From Nitzschia sp. pyKryTriq1 (taxonomy: Eukaryota; Bacillariophyta; Bacillariophyceae; Bacillariales; Bacillariaceae), in the NCBI GenBank assembly GCA_956465555.1, contig OY101118.1, forward strand, positions 1,426,001 to 1,490,000: 64,000 bases of DNA. The letters are read 5' to 3'. The notes under the pieces were generated by a model. The model was not told the DNA's origin. It made no database searches and saw only the letters and a list, made by a program, of their open reading frames with translations. Numbering within the stretch: position 1 is the stretch's first letter; every line of letters begins with the position of its first letter. The translations under genes and the position numbers were made by a program. Positions 52,882 to 63,063 of the stretch are shown here, piece by piece.

Positions 52882-53439
52882 AAAAAATCTTCTTGCCAAA
52901 CACCTCGAACCCCTTCAATGGATCCTCATCTATCAAGAGGCGCAGCGATAAGTTTGATGATAATCTACTAGGCTAGTAGAGAGAGAGAGAGAGAGAGAGA
53001 GCAGGAGTAATAATTATTGGTGTAAGCGGAAAGATTGATGGCTGATGGGTGTTTTGAATGATTTTCATTGATTGGTTGTGCGATTTGAGATTTTTTCTGC
53101 TACAGTAGCAGGTCGTACAGGTCAGGGACAAATAAACTGGCACGGCAGCGGTACACGTACGGTACAGGATTACCGAAGCGCGCTGCTGAGAAATTGGTTT
53201 CAAGGGAATCCTGTAGAAGCCCCTACGAAACAAGTCTGAAACCCATTAATCCATGAACTTTGGTATTTGGTTGCACATCTTTGGGGCACCACCATCTGAG
53301 ATGTCAATCACTACTTCTAGCTACAAGAGGAGGAGTCTTTGTTTCCTTCACTCCAAATGGTAGTATATTGACAACATTGAACATTGAACATCCATTGGGA
53401 AAAATCAGGATCAGGTCCCAATTTATGGCGAACACTTGC
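52882..53439. other. Intergenic with GA microsatellite
   Basis: The GA run (52979-53003) is joined to CTAGTAGAG. No gene seen. Confidence 0.5.
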
Positions 53440-54180
53440 TAGGTAACAATTGGGGGGTACAACTATAACATCGACTTGAAGCCCGACGCTCAGCCTTATC
53501 ATGCAAAACCGTACGCTGTTCCTTGAGCCTACGAGGAGACGTTCCGTTGAGAAGTCGATCGACTCTGCGAAGTCGGCGTTCTCAAAAAGGTGAACCGCTC
53601 GGAATGGGCAGCGCCAACTTTTATCGTACCCAAGAAAGATAAAACGGTACGTTTTATTAACGATTTTAGAGAATTGAATAAACGGATCCGGTGAAAGCCG
53701 TTTCCTATTCCAAAGATACAAGACATGTTGCTGAAGTTGGAAGGATTTCAATTCACAACATCGCTTGATCTGAACATGGGATATTATCACATTCGGCTCG
53801 ACCCGGCGTCAAAAGCCTTATGTACCATAGTATTGCCCTGGGGCAAATACGAAATGCAACGCCTTCCCATGGGCCTGTGCAATAGCCCCGACATTTTCCA
53901 GGAAAGGATGTCAGAACTCATGGCAGGTCTCGAATTCGTGCCCACGTACATCGATGATCTACTGGTGATTTCAAAGGGCACATTTGACGATCACTTACTA
54001 AGTAAACTCGACGAGGTACTTAAGAGAATCAAGGACGCTGGCTTAAAAGTCAACGCCACTAAATCATTCTTTTGTCAAAAAGAGCTCGAGTATCTCGGAT
54101 ACTGGATTACTTGAGAAGGCATTATGCCAGTCCCGAAGAAGGTCAAGGCCATCGACTACCTCGTGCATAGGGCATTTGCT
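53440..54180 (+). mobile_element. Ty3/Gypsy-type retrotransposon relic (reverse transcriptase)
   Basis: A stretch of roughly 740 bp encodes a Gypsy-type reverse transcriptase, recognised by QFTTSLDLNMGYYHIRLDP, LPMGLCNSPDIFQERM and the YIDDLLVIS catalytic core. Its ends are truncated and it contains a small number of breaks, so it is not active. RNase H, integrase and LTRs were not recognised around it. Old but with the core still readable. Confidence 0.85.
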
Positions 54181-54717
54181 ATCTCGATCTGTTGCCCTGC
54201 TACTAACTTTGGCTCATAACCTCTTGAGATACAACGATCTACAGCTTGAAGAGACGGTTGTATTGCTTGAAATATGTATGCTATTGATTAGATTGTTGAT
54301 GTAAAAGTACTGTGCCATTGTCGATGTTCTGTTGTTTCGGAATTTGGATACGCTTCGCCTCATAATGACCATATGTATGTTCGTACGTATAATGTGTAGA
54401 TATGTATTATTTGGGTAGTGAGAACGCTGCGCTTGTGTGTGCTCGCTCGTCTGTCTCGATCATCTCAACAAATATCACATCTCCGATGTGATCATGACCA
54501 TGATATATTATTGGTATGGGATAATCTTTGTTTTACTCTCTTTGACTATCTCTACTAGTACTCTATCGGATTCTATCAGGTATGTTAGGACTTTAACGAT
54601 ATTTACTCAGGTTTGGAAGTAGTTGTCTCATCTCTCATCCCACAGTATCCAGGGACAATAAGTGCTCAAGCATCAAAAAGTACTATTTGTTAGCAAATCA
54701 TTTGGCATGAAAAGACA
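54181..54717. other. Intergenic, nothing clearly coding
   Basis: A/T-rich with chance ORFs. It may contain leftovers of the Gypsy element 3' flank but I cannot recognise any. Confidence 0.4.
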
Positions 54718-55713
54718 ATGACGGGACGCACGCCACCGTATGAAATTGTCCGCTCAAGCTGCAAAGCATTCAAATCCGATCGAGTATCTGTGGACGCCAA
54801 GGCAGCCGAAGCTTTTTCCAGGGAGCTTGACGTTGAAATGGTCAAGAACTTTGGAACTTCACTGGCCTTTGACGCCAACTTCACTGGATCCTCTTGCACG
54901 TTTGACAGCGTTGATGAAGAGGCTGCTTTCATATTACTTTTTCATGCACTTGATTTTGGTTCTGGTTGGCGCCTTCAACTCCACAAGCATCACGGGAAGG
55001 GAGCCTTTCTGACAATCAAGCCAGGTGTAGAAAATTTCTACAAGTCTCATAGGAAACTTTCTTCCACTGAACTCACGAATGCCACCATGGATGAAGTCGC
55101 CAAAGCCTTTTGCTTGGAAGACAACGTTGAAGTCAACGACTTGGTACAACTTTTGCACCAAGTCATTGTTGAGCTTGGAAGGAATACAGAAGAGTATGGA
55201 TCACTATCTGTCTACATCACCAAGAAGCTGGCGAGTGCTTCCAAGGAGACCCCCGCCGGTGATTTGGTCTGGGACTTGGTTGAAACCTTTCCTGAAACGT
55301 TTGGCGACTGTTATATTGTGAACGATCAGAAGGTGTGTCTATACAAGAAGGCGCAACTTGTCGTGGGCGAAATGTTCCACCGATTTTCATCGGAAGACGA
55401 CCGATTCAATTTTGCAGACGGGAATAATCTCACAGCCTACATTGACAATGTCATTTGCGCAAGCATGCGCTACAAGAAAGTTATTGTTCCATGTCAAGAG
55501 CTGACGGAAAGGATCGAAAGCTGCACAGAGCTTCCCAAGGGCTCAGAAGACGAAGTTGCTCTTCGGGCTGCTGCGATGGTGGGTATCGAATTGGTGATTA
55601 CCGAGATGGCCCTTTCATCAATAGAGCTCGGTAACTATTTATGGGGTGGGCTCGGCAAGGTCCCAGAGGTGCGAAAGTTTCAACGTCATGCGACAAAGAC
55701 ATTGTTCTACTGA
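54718..55713 (+). CDS. QNG1: Queuosine 5'-phosphate N-glycosylase/hydrolase (DUF2419)
   Basis: A 331-residue single-exon protein of the DUF2419 family, whose animal and fungal members release queuine from queuosine 5'-phosphate for reuse in tRNA. Seen: ALDFGSGWRLQLHKHHGKGA with the conserved Asp, YKSHRKLSSTELTNATMDE, FGDCYIVNDQKVCLYKKAQL matching the family's YKRAQ motif, and the LTAYIDNVICASMRYKKVIV segment. Length fits the family. Diatoms are expected to salvage rather than make queuine. The 5' flank is A/T-rich. Start ATG is well placed and no alternative is needed. Confidence 0.85.
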   Translation: MTGRTPPYEIVRSSCKAFKSDRVSVDAKAAEAFSRELDVEMVKNFGTSLAFDANFTGSSCTFDSVDEEAAFILLFHALDFGSGWRLQLHKHHGKGAFLTIKPGVENFYKSHRKLSSTELTNATMDEVAKAFCLEDNVEVNDLVQLLHQVIVELGRNTEEYGSLSVYITKKLASASKETPAGDLVWDLVETFPETFGDCYIVNDQKVCLYKKAQLVVGEMFHRFSSEDDRFNFADGNNLTAYIDNVICASMRYKKVIVPCQELTERIESCTELPKGSEDEVALRAAAMVGIELVITEMALSSIELGNYLWGGLGKVPEVRKFQRHATKTLFY

Positions 55714-55778
55714 CGGCATAGGGATACACACACACAAGTCGCGTTAACGTTCCTAGCTGTGGTTTTTGAAATCAATGA

Positions 55779-58769
55779 CTAATCCTCTTCCATTTTATCA
55801 TCACCCATTTCTTTCTCAGCGTCGGTTTCCATGGGTTCTGGAGATTTAGACGCCGGTTCGATGTTCTGCTTCTCTACATCATCCGTCGAAGGCTTGTCAG
55901 CAATTCCCACTGCGATTTTCCATTGAGAGCTGTGATTCTCCGGAAACAAACTCAACATCTTCTCGTATTGCTTCTTAATAGGCTCAAAATCTTTGGCATC
56001 TGCTTGTTTCCAAAGTTCAAGAAACTGACGCTCCGATGTTATTTCTGTCTTGTTGACAGCTTCGACAAGCTCCAAGGAAACTTTCAAAAGTAAATCACGA
56101 GGCAGGAGGAGATTTCCAAAGCTAGCCCATTCGTTGAGAAGAATCACGAGGTATTCGTGGCCGGCACTTGTCATTGACCCCTTTTTTTTCTTCTTCCTGT
56201 TGATTCCAGCCTCGGCATCGGACGTACCAGTACCGGTACTCAACCACGCGGTCCATGTCGAAATGATCGTATCTCGCACTGTGCGATTCAGGCGGGCTTT
56301 GTATCTCAAGATGGTCGGAACGAGGCAAACGAAGAACGAGCGTTCATCCCAGATGGTTCCAGCCAGCTGTTGTAGGGTATTGGAGAATTTGGTAAAGGTT
56401 GCTGCCAAGGATGTATCTTGGGAATTCCCCGGAAGACAAACATGGATAAACAAGCCTTCCAAGAGAGCCACAGATACTTGATATGGCGGAGAATCCTTCT
56501 CGAGTTCTACTGTAGGAGCCGGCGGTCTGGGGAAGGCGTCGGCGACCGAATGCAGATCTCCACCCACAGCAATACGTTTGTCTAACTCTGCCTCCAGTGA
56601 CAAGTGCATCACAACAGGCAAATATCGACGGAGAGTATTGAATGGGATCATCGCTTCGAGAGCATCAATGGCTTCTGGTGCTACCATTCCCGAGTCGGGG
56701 ACCAGATAACGTCTCCCTCTTACTGCACATATGTGCGTAGACCATCTCGCCATATGAAGGAGCTGCAACAGCGAGGGGATGACAGTATGGGAAACCGGAA
56801 TGCTGCTCCCGCGAAGGACATCAATTCGAAGCGAACGCAAGACTCGGTCCAGCAAAAGTCGAACAACGAAGGGATCCGCAAGTAACATTGAGGCCAAGGC
56901 TGGCATGCTGAGAGTAAACTCTTGTGTTTCGATAATTTTTCGTTTTTTGGCAAGGGCAGGTAATGGATAGATTTCCGGTGTCTTGGGCTCGTCTTCACGC
57001 TTTCGTTTCAGGACATCATCGTCGGGGTTTCGCTTCTTCAACTCAACCAGATAAAGCCTTTTGGCCTGTGGCACAATTTCATCCTTGAACACTTTAAGCT
57101 GCCGCCCAGCTTCGCCACGAAACCATTGACCAGCTTTGCCTTGGTTGTAATCCGCGCAGTTCTTGAACATGAGTTTAACGTCGGAACTCCATTCTTCTAT
57201 TGAGTTGTAAACGTTGTTTTCAATTTTGCTCTCCATTGTGCTGATCGACATAGGCTTCTTGATGACCTTGCTGTATCCTGGAGCAATAGCATCAGTGACA
57301 GGATTGAGAAAGAGATTTTGGGGATCCGACTCTTTCATGGCCTGCAAGCCAGCTGTGATGATACGATTCAATTGCCGTTTCAAGAAGGTCGTCGGCTTGG
57401 TTTCTTCTCCCATGGCATCAATTTCTTCGTCTGCTTCCTTTTTCTTTTTCGTCTCCTTCTTCGCTGATTTACTATCCGATTCACTCTCCTCTTCTTCCGC
57501 ATGTTCTGCTTCATAGATTTTCTTGAGGGTTTCCTGTACCTTGATAAGATCCTTGTCACCGAACACACCATTCTTGACGGAATCATCCAAAATACGTGCC
57601 AATGCATGTACATGCGTGTAAATCTTGGGCAAAGGACCCCCCGCACTCAGAAGAATATCCGCAACCAGCGTGCAATGCAAGTGAGTTCCCGTCAGAATCT
57701 TGGGAGCTTGAGCCCCATGGTGGGCCATCAACATGCTCAGGAAGGCATGCAGCAATTTTGGTCGGTACGAGGCTGTGCCTCCCGCTGTATCTCCGAGTAG
57801 TTGACGTAACTGTGAAACGGCTTTGCCGGAATTCAAGAGAGGTTCTGAGGGAGACGACGAGGAGGACTGTGCAGCTGCACCTGTGGAGGCAGTCTTGCCC
57901 AAGAGCGCGGTTGTGGTGGTAGCAGCGGACACGCCACCAGTGGTTGTGGATGTGTGGGTTAGCGCTCGCCGCTGGGTTGTCAGCACACGGCGCTCTGACG
58001 ACGCTGATACGAAGAACTTTCCAGCCGACTCCAACAGAGCTTCGGTAGCACAGTATTTATCTACGAGCGGCTGCACGGTTACATGCAACAGTGTCGATTG
58101 GACCAATTTGAGGTACTCCTTGGGATTGTTTACCGTGACCTCCTTTGAGACCGGTACTTTGTCATCCCAGTCCGCTTCCCAAACCAGACGCTTCAGCAAC
58201 GGAGGCAGGGGTCGGAATATTTCGGCATGTTTCAACTGTTGCGAGTCTGGCGATTCCCGTTCCCCCAGAGCATTCAGCACTGCGAGCGGGGTTTGCTCGC
58301 CCAACTGTTTCAAAACGGCCCACAGAATTGGTCGAAGCTCAGGCACGGTGGTGGCGGGATGCCAGCAATTCTTGAGTAGGTTGAGCAGCGGCTCCTGACT
58401 TCCCGAGCCCACCTTTCTGATTTCTTCTTCCAGTTGTTTCTGCAGCGAGTCCTGAATTCGCTTGTGAACTTCAAATCGGCTAACCCCCAAGTGGCCCAGA
58501 AACGTCAAAACCGAGTCCGTATCCAAAGATTCCACCGCATTATCCGATGATGACGATGATGGCGACGATTCTTCTCCGACTTTGCCATCCGCGACGGCAT
58601 GGAGAGGTATCGTTCCGAAAGCGCGCGCAAACATGGAATGCAAGCTTCGAGTCTTTTGAAAGTTGGTAATTGTGGCAGCAGGATTCGTCGATCGCAACAA
58701 CAGTTTCTTCACTTCCCTCTTTCCTGCCTGCCCCACAAGGAAGCTTGGTGTCTTGCTCTTGTCCGCCAT
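55779..58769 (-). CDS. Bromodomain protein of unknown complex
   Basis: A 996-residue single-exon protein. A bromodomain lies near residues 470-565: DPQNLFLNPVTDAIAPGYSK, KPMSISTMESKIENN, and NCADYNQGKAG, with the YN pair that binds acetyl-lysine. A long N-terminal helical region, a Ser-rich spacer and an acidic Lys/Glu stretch (ESESDSKSAKKETKKKKEAD) precede it. The region after it has helix-rich modules of unknown family (AVRGRRYLVPDSGMVAPEA). The C-terminus is acidic (MGDDKMEED). It is probably a nuclear chromatin reader; the layout does not match BET or GCN5. The GT-rich PTGTGT-like stretch in the gene is low complexity. Confidence 0.8.
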   Translation of the reverse strand: MADKSKTPSFLVGQAGKREVKKLLLRSTNPAATITNFQKTRSLHSMFARAFGTIPLHAVADGKVGEESSPSSSSSDNAVESLDTDSVLTFLGHLGVSRFEVHKRIQDSLQKQLEEEIRKVGSGSQEPLLNLLKNCWHPATTVPELRPILWAVLKQLGEQTPLAVLNALGERESPDSQQLKHAEIFRPLPPLLKRLVWEADWDDKVPVSKEVTVNNPKEYLKLVQSTLLHVTVQPLVDKYCATEALLESAGKFFVSASSERRVLTTQRRALTHTSTTTGGVSAATTTTALLGKTASTGAAAQSSSSSPSEPLLNSGKAVSQLRQLLGDTAGGTASYRPKLLHAFLSMLMAHHGAQAPKILTGTHLHCTLVADILLSAGGPLPKIYTHVHALARILDDSVKNGVFGDKDLIKVQETLKKIYEAEHAEEEESESDSKSAKKETKKKKEADEEIDAMGEETKPTTFLKRQLNRIITAGLQAMKESDPQNLFLNPVTDAIAPGYSKVIKKPMSISTMESKIENNVYNSIEEWSSDVKLMFKNCADYNQGKAGQWFRGEAGRQLKVFKDEIVPQAKRLYLVELKKRNPDDDVLKRKREDEPKTPEIYPLPALAKKRKIIETQEFTLSMPALASMLLADPFVVRLLLDRVLRSLRIDVLRGSSIPVSHTVIPSLLQLLHMARWSTHICAVRGRRYLVPDSGMVAPEAIDALEAMIPFNTLRRYLPVVMHLSLEAELDKRIAVGGDLHSVADAFPRPPAPTVELEKDSPPYQVSVALLEGLFIHVCLPGNSQDTSLAATFTKFSNTLQQLAGTIWDERSFFVCLVPTILRYKARLNRTVRDTIISTWTAWLSTGTGTSDAEAGINRKKKKKGSMTSAGHEYLVILLNEWASFGNLLLPRDLLLKVSLELVEAVNKTEITSERQFLELWKQADAKDFEPIKKQYEKMLSLFPENHSSQWKIAVGIADKPSTDDVEKQNIEPASKSPEPMETDAEKEMGDDKMEED

Positions 58770-59225
58770 GATTATATTCCTCGTTCCGTTCTTTGAACAA
58801 AGGGTGGGAATGCTCTTGATGAGCTGGGTCTGGTAGTAGTTTGTGCTCTGTATGGGTTTGAGCAGGAGTTGTTGCGGTCGTTGGTTGATTATGCCGCTTG
58901 TTGCCTGTTGTGTGTTGTGCCTCGTCCGTTGTCATCATTCATTCATCATCGTCGCTATCGTAGCGGTCCCCACCGTCGTTGTGTTTCTCGCGTGTTTTGT
59001 GTTCGCAGCGATATGTTTTGTTGATGAGGAGTCCTATGAGTCCGCGTGACAAAGATGCGACGATCGCCTACTACCATGATAATACCAGGTACAAGCTAGC
59101 AAGTAATACCGGCACACTACGAACTACGACGAATAGACGCTACACTTCTGTACTCCAAATAAATTTGGAATTGAAATTTATAACATACGAAGTAGACCTC
59201 TCTACTAGTAGAGCTAGTCTCCTAG
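58770..59225. other. Intergenic, hairpin near the F-box gene end
   Basis: CTCTCTACTAGTAGAG-type palindrome at 59191-59222, within 40 bp of the F-box stop. No gene recognised. Confidence 0.5.
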
Positions 59226-60311
59226 CTAGATCTGGTTGACAATAGCAAAGTTATCTCCGTGAAAGGAATGATAGAAAGCTGCCATCTCCTCCAGATCTGG
59301 AGTAAAGACGCAGTCATCATAAGAACGACATCCTAATCGCATTTGCCAGGGCCCATTCCCAGTATGAGAATTGAATTGGTTCCTTTCCGGGAAGAACACT
59401 AGCTCACCAAAAGTGCAAGTATGAAGAAGGGGATCCTGTCCAATAGAAGTAGGATGAGTGCTCCTGGAACGGATTTCACTCATTTCCACTGTAAAGCCTG
59501 ACTCAGTTCTATGGGTGGTCATGCCGGAGATCCTGTTGGATGCATACATGAGACTCATTTTCAAATTACTTTTTCGGATGGCAATAACTGTTGTCACAAG
59601 CCCACATCCACGTTCCGGTACATTCAAACGGCCATCAGAGCCCATCTTGCATCCAAGATTGTTTGCCATGTAGTCAAGTTCTCCTGAACCATTCCAATCT
59701 CGAAGATCTATATTGAGCTGCCTGCAACCAAGTTTGAAGACATGAAAAGTTGCAGAAGCATGAGCAAATATTCCTTGAAAGAGAAAGGACTTGGTCTTCG
59801 AGGTCATTCCGCGGGGTCCAATGGCAATACGCACAAAATATTCGTATTCATCGGGGTGTTTCACCCAATCCAAATTGAGCTGCGAAGGAAATTCACACCC
59901 CTGACATGTATGTAGTCTCCGTCGCAAGTAGCCATCTGGGCCGTGCGGCGATCGAAAATGTTTTTCAATCAAAGAGTCAATCCTGTCGGCAAACTTGATC
60001 ACTCGGAAGCAACGGATTGCACGAGTTCGAGGATTACTGTTAGGACTGCATTCATTCCACATCAAATCGTTGGATGCAAAAATTGAATCCAAGGTGGACC
60101 AAGAGTGTCTTCCAACATTGTTGAGTCTACCACATGTGACCTCGCACCTTGCCAGGGAAATAGGATCCAAATAAGATACAACATTTGACAACATATCATG
60201 GGGCAGTCCAAGCAATGAAGGCGTCCAAACAACATTTTCTGAAGCGGGAGGATCCATTTCCTTCGTTTGGAAACAAGTGGTGGGGACCCCTTCGTGCAGC
60301 GACTGCTCCAT
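59226..60311 (-). CDS. F-box protein
   Basis: A 361-residue single-exon protein. An F-box of about 40 residues lies near residues 30-70: LGLPHDMLSNVVSYLDPISL followed by ARCEVTCGRLNN. It binds SKP1 so as to bring targets to an SCF ubiquitin ligase. The rest has no recognised substrate domain, but has CRQLNIDLRDWNGSGELDY, conserved Cys pairs (HTCQGCEF) and a beta-rich look, and may be lineage-specific. Start ATG at 60311. Confidence 0.75.
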   Translation of the reverse strand: MEQSLHEGVPTTCFQTKEMDPPASENVVWTPSLLGLPHDMLSNVVSYLDPISLARCEVTCGRLNNVGRHSWSTLDSIFASNDLMWNECSPNSNPRTRAIRCFRVIKFADRIDSLIEKHFRSPHGPDGYLRRRLHTCQGCEFPSQLNLDWVKHPDEYEYFVRIAIGPRGMTSKTKSFLFQGIFAHASATFHVFKLGCRQLNIDLRDWNGSGELDYMANNLGCKMGSDGRLNVPERGCGLVTTVIAIRKSNLKMSLMYASNRISGMTTHRTESGFTVEMSEIRSRSTHPTSIGQDPLLHTCTFGELVFFPERNQFNSHTGNGPWQMRLGCRSYDDCVFTPDLEEMAAFYHSFHGDNFAIVNQI

Positions 60312-60901
60312 TTAAATTCTGAAGATCTTAGTACTAAACAATGTCGTGTTGTTATTGTTACAGTGCTCTCGACTTGTACTCTGCGTCTCGGTCGGTCTCT
60401 TTTCTCTCTCGCTCTCATCGTTGGGTGGGTGATTGTTGTGTGATAATGGGTTTTTGTTTTTACGTGTCAGTTATAACCGGAACGATGAGTAGCAGTGGGC
60501 ACGGTATTTCATACAAGAAGTATCTTTTTGGTCGAAAGAGGTGCGGGAGTCGTATGAGTCGGTATATTGTTCGTCAGAGTCCGACAAGGGATTACTGCTA
60601 TTAATATCTGCGACGTGCAGTGTTAGAGGGCAACTTCATGCTTGTCTCCTCTCGGACGTGGGCGGGCGAAAAGACCCTTTTACGAACAATAACGTTTTGA
60701 CTTTTGACGTCTTGCTGACTTCAGACCATGATCGACAATGGCGTCGTTGGGGTTGTTTCATTAGGTTGTCAACTTTCAACGGGTTCGGTTCTCGAAGATA
60801 ACAGGCAGCAGGATGTCACGCAGTGATTGTCTATTATAAGAACAGACGACTGTACTCTAGTAACCAAAGTCTCAAATCAAGATACTATTCCAATTCCAAC
60901 A
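60312..60901. other. Intergenic, no gene recognised
   Basis: Shared region between divergent F-box and pseudouridine glycosidase genes. ORFs here have no homology I can name. Confidence 0.5.
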
Positions 60902-62124
60902 ATGGGCCTCGTACGCCACCTTTCGGGTAGGATACCACGACCTTTCTCGGCGAAGAGAAAATTCACCACAACCGGCAACTCTATGGATCATTTGAAGGAT
61001 TTCATGCGAGTCGAATCGTCGGTCCAAAAGGCACTGGATGAAAGAAGACCGGTGGTTGCACTAGAATCCACGATCGTGGCGCATGGGATGCCCTTCCCTG
61101 AAAATCTCGAGCTGGCACGTGAAGTAGAAAATATTCTTCGAAGCAAGGCAAGTGTTTTTCCTCCTCGCACGTCCCGTTTCCTGTTGGGGTACCGACGATC
61201 ATGGTTCTCATTCGTATTCTTTCTTCTGTTTCGTTTAGGGCGTCACACCCGCCACAATTGCTGTGCGCGACGGCATTTGTCGGATTGGTCTCGACTGGGA
61301 CGAGCTGGAAGATTTGGCCAGAGCTGGGGAAGAAGGCCGGGCGAAAAAGTGTTCCACCCGGGACCTTCCTATGATACTGGCAATGCCCAAGGTGTCAAGT
61401 AGTAGGGGACATCAGTGGGGTGCCACCACAGTAAGTGGCTTTTTGTTGTGGTAGCTTATCATTTATTGTTGGCGTCGAAGAATGAATCACGGCATCTTAT
61501 ACTCCTCTCTCACTTGTACTACAACTTTAGGTGGCATCAACTATGCGATTAGCGCACTTGGCAAACATTTCCACCTTTGTCACAGGCGGGATTGGTGGTG
61601 TTCATCGGAATGGCGAAATGAGCATGGATATTAGTGCTGATTTGACGGAACTGGGTCAAACTCCCGTAGTGGTTATCTCGGCGGGAATCAAATCCATTTT
61701 GGATATATCACGGACGCTGGAGGTATTGGAAACAAACAGCGTGCCAGCTATGGGGTGGCAGACCAATGAATTTCCAGCATTCTTTTCACCACATTCGGGT
61801 GTGGATTGTCCAGTCCGCGTAGATGATGCAGAGACGGTCGCCAGGGCGTATTGGGCTGCCAGGGCGTTGCGACTTTCTCAGGGGATGCTGGTTGCTGTTC
61901 CAAATCATGATCCGGGAGGAGCGAACGTCGAGAAAGCCATACATTCTGCCTTGAAAGAAGCTGAAGAACAACACATTTCTGGTCAAGCAGTCACACCGTA
62001 CATCCTTAAGGCTGTCGCAGAGAAGACAGGAGGCGACAGCTTACGGAGCAACATGGCATTAGTCCGACAAAATGCAAAGGTTGGAGCAGAAATCGCCATC
62101 GCCATTGCAAACGGGCGCCGGTAG
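60902..62124 (+). CDS. psuG: Pseudouridine-5'-phosphate glycosidase
   Basis: Three exons, 60902-61147, 61239-61430 and 61531-62124; 343 residues. The first intron is GC-AG (AAG|GCAAGT...TTTAG), the second GT-AG. The enzyme splits pseudouridine 5'-phosphate into uracil and ribose 5-phosphate. Motifs: VVALESTIVAHGMPFPENLE, GVTPATIAVRDG, GATTVASTMRLAHLANI and FVTGGIGGVHRNGE. The catalytic Glu of LEST, the Lys of KCSTRDLP and metal-binding Asp and Asn sites (PNHDPG) are present. The N-terminal HLSGRIPRPFSAKRKF could be a mitochondrial leader. A kinase partner (PsuK) is not fused. Confidence 0.87.
61148..61238 (+). other. GC-AG intron of the pseudouridine glycosidase gene
   Basis: A 91-bp intron begins AAG|GCAAGT and ends TTTAG|GGC. 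The GC donor matches the AG|GCAAGT consensus of the minor GC-AG class. No GT donor nearby keeps frame with the following GVTPATIAVRDG motif. Confidence 0.8.
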
Positions 62125-62460
62125 CCGAAGGCGCGGGTGAAATGCAGAGAAAACTAGCCATATAATGTGGGTTCCTTTATGTAGTCGATGGTAACAATCC
62201 TTGGCAACAGTCACCAGTCGCCGGTGCGGATGTACCAGTAAGTTTAGCATTCAACGCAAGTCGACCAGCCGACGGAATCATCAAACCAAAGTGTTGCAAG
62301 CATGTACGGGTAACAGTAACTATAATGGATTATATGAGAACATTCTCGTCAAACACAATTGGCGAAAATAAAAAATATTGACCGCGACTTTCATTTGAAA
62401 TAGTGCTAGTCTCGAGCTACTACTGACTTTAGCGTTGGCGCCTTTGACAGCTGCTTTAAA
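62125..62460. other. Intergenic, convergent gene ends
   Basis: 336 bp separating the ends of the glycosidase and the membrane protein gene. Nothing else is seen. Confidence 0.5.
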
Positions 62461-63063
62461 TTAAAGCTCAGAGCTGGATTTGATATCTGCGACAACTGAT
62501 AAAAGCTCATCAAGTTTCTGTTGAACACGATCGACCATCACGGTATCTGCTTTTTCATCGACGCTTCCGTTTGATGGGGTTTCTGCCGTTTCGCTTGGGG
62601 CAGTCTCAATTTTCTTTCTTTTCCCGTTGTAGTGGATCTGGATCAAAGGTTTTGACTGCCGTTCGGCTGGTGATGAATCGTCCATCGGGGTAGATGAGAG
62701 ATCTACCATTTCGTAACCAAGCCGATGGAGTATGAGAAGTGTTGCGAACACTGCCAGAAGTGCTACAAAAGCAACCCCCAGCCCCCTGACCACTCGATTC
62801 CTTCTCCCTAGATACGTCGCCTTTATTAAGTCACGCTCTCGCATTGATTCTGGTAATATCACCTCGCTTGGTTCGCCGTCGACTGCCTTCGTATTAATGG
62901 GCTGCGGCAAGGCTTTCTTTGATCTTGACGGGGCTTGTGCTTGCGAAGTCAGATCTGGCTCAGAAGTAAACGTCCCATCTGTAACCGAGGAGTCGTCGTC
63001 GTCTTCTGTTTCATTTCGACTTGGAAGACAAAAGCCACCCAACATTTTTCGGAGACTTTCCAT
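62461..63063 (-). CDS. Small single-pass membrane protein of unknown function
   Basis: A 200-residue protein from the ATG at 63063; the frame is open upstream to 63249 but begins with GTG. It has one membrane segment near the middle (LGVAFVALLAVFATLLILHR), a charged N-terminal side with an acidic stretch (ETEDDDDSSVTDG) and a helical C-terminal tail (VQQKLDELLSVVADIKSSSEL minus its last residue). It may be a type I or II protein, orientation unclear. No family recognised. Confidence 0.55.
   Translation of the reverse strand: MESLRKMLGGFCLPSRNETEDDDDSSVTDGTFTSEPDLTSQAQAPSRSKKALPQPINTKAVDGEPSEVILPESMRERDLIKATYLGRRNRVVRGLGVAFVALLAVFATLLILHRLGYEMVDLSSTPMDDSSPAERQSKPLIQIHYNGKRKKIETAPSETAETPSNGSVDEKADTVMVDRVQQKLDELLSVVADIKSSSEL

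Noticed and set aside
53260-53790. Minus-strand ORF of 157 codons over the Gypsy relic
   Set aside because: It is the antisense shadow of the reverse transcriptase fragment.
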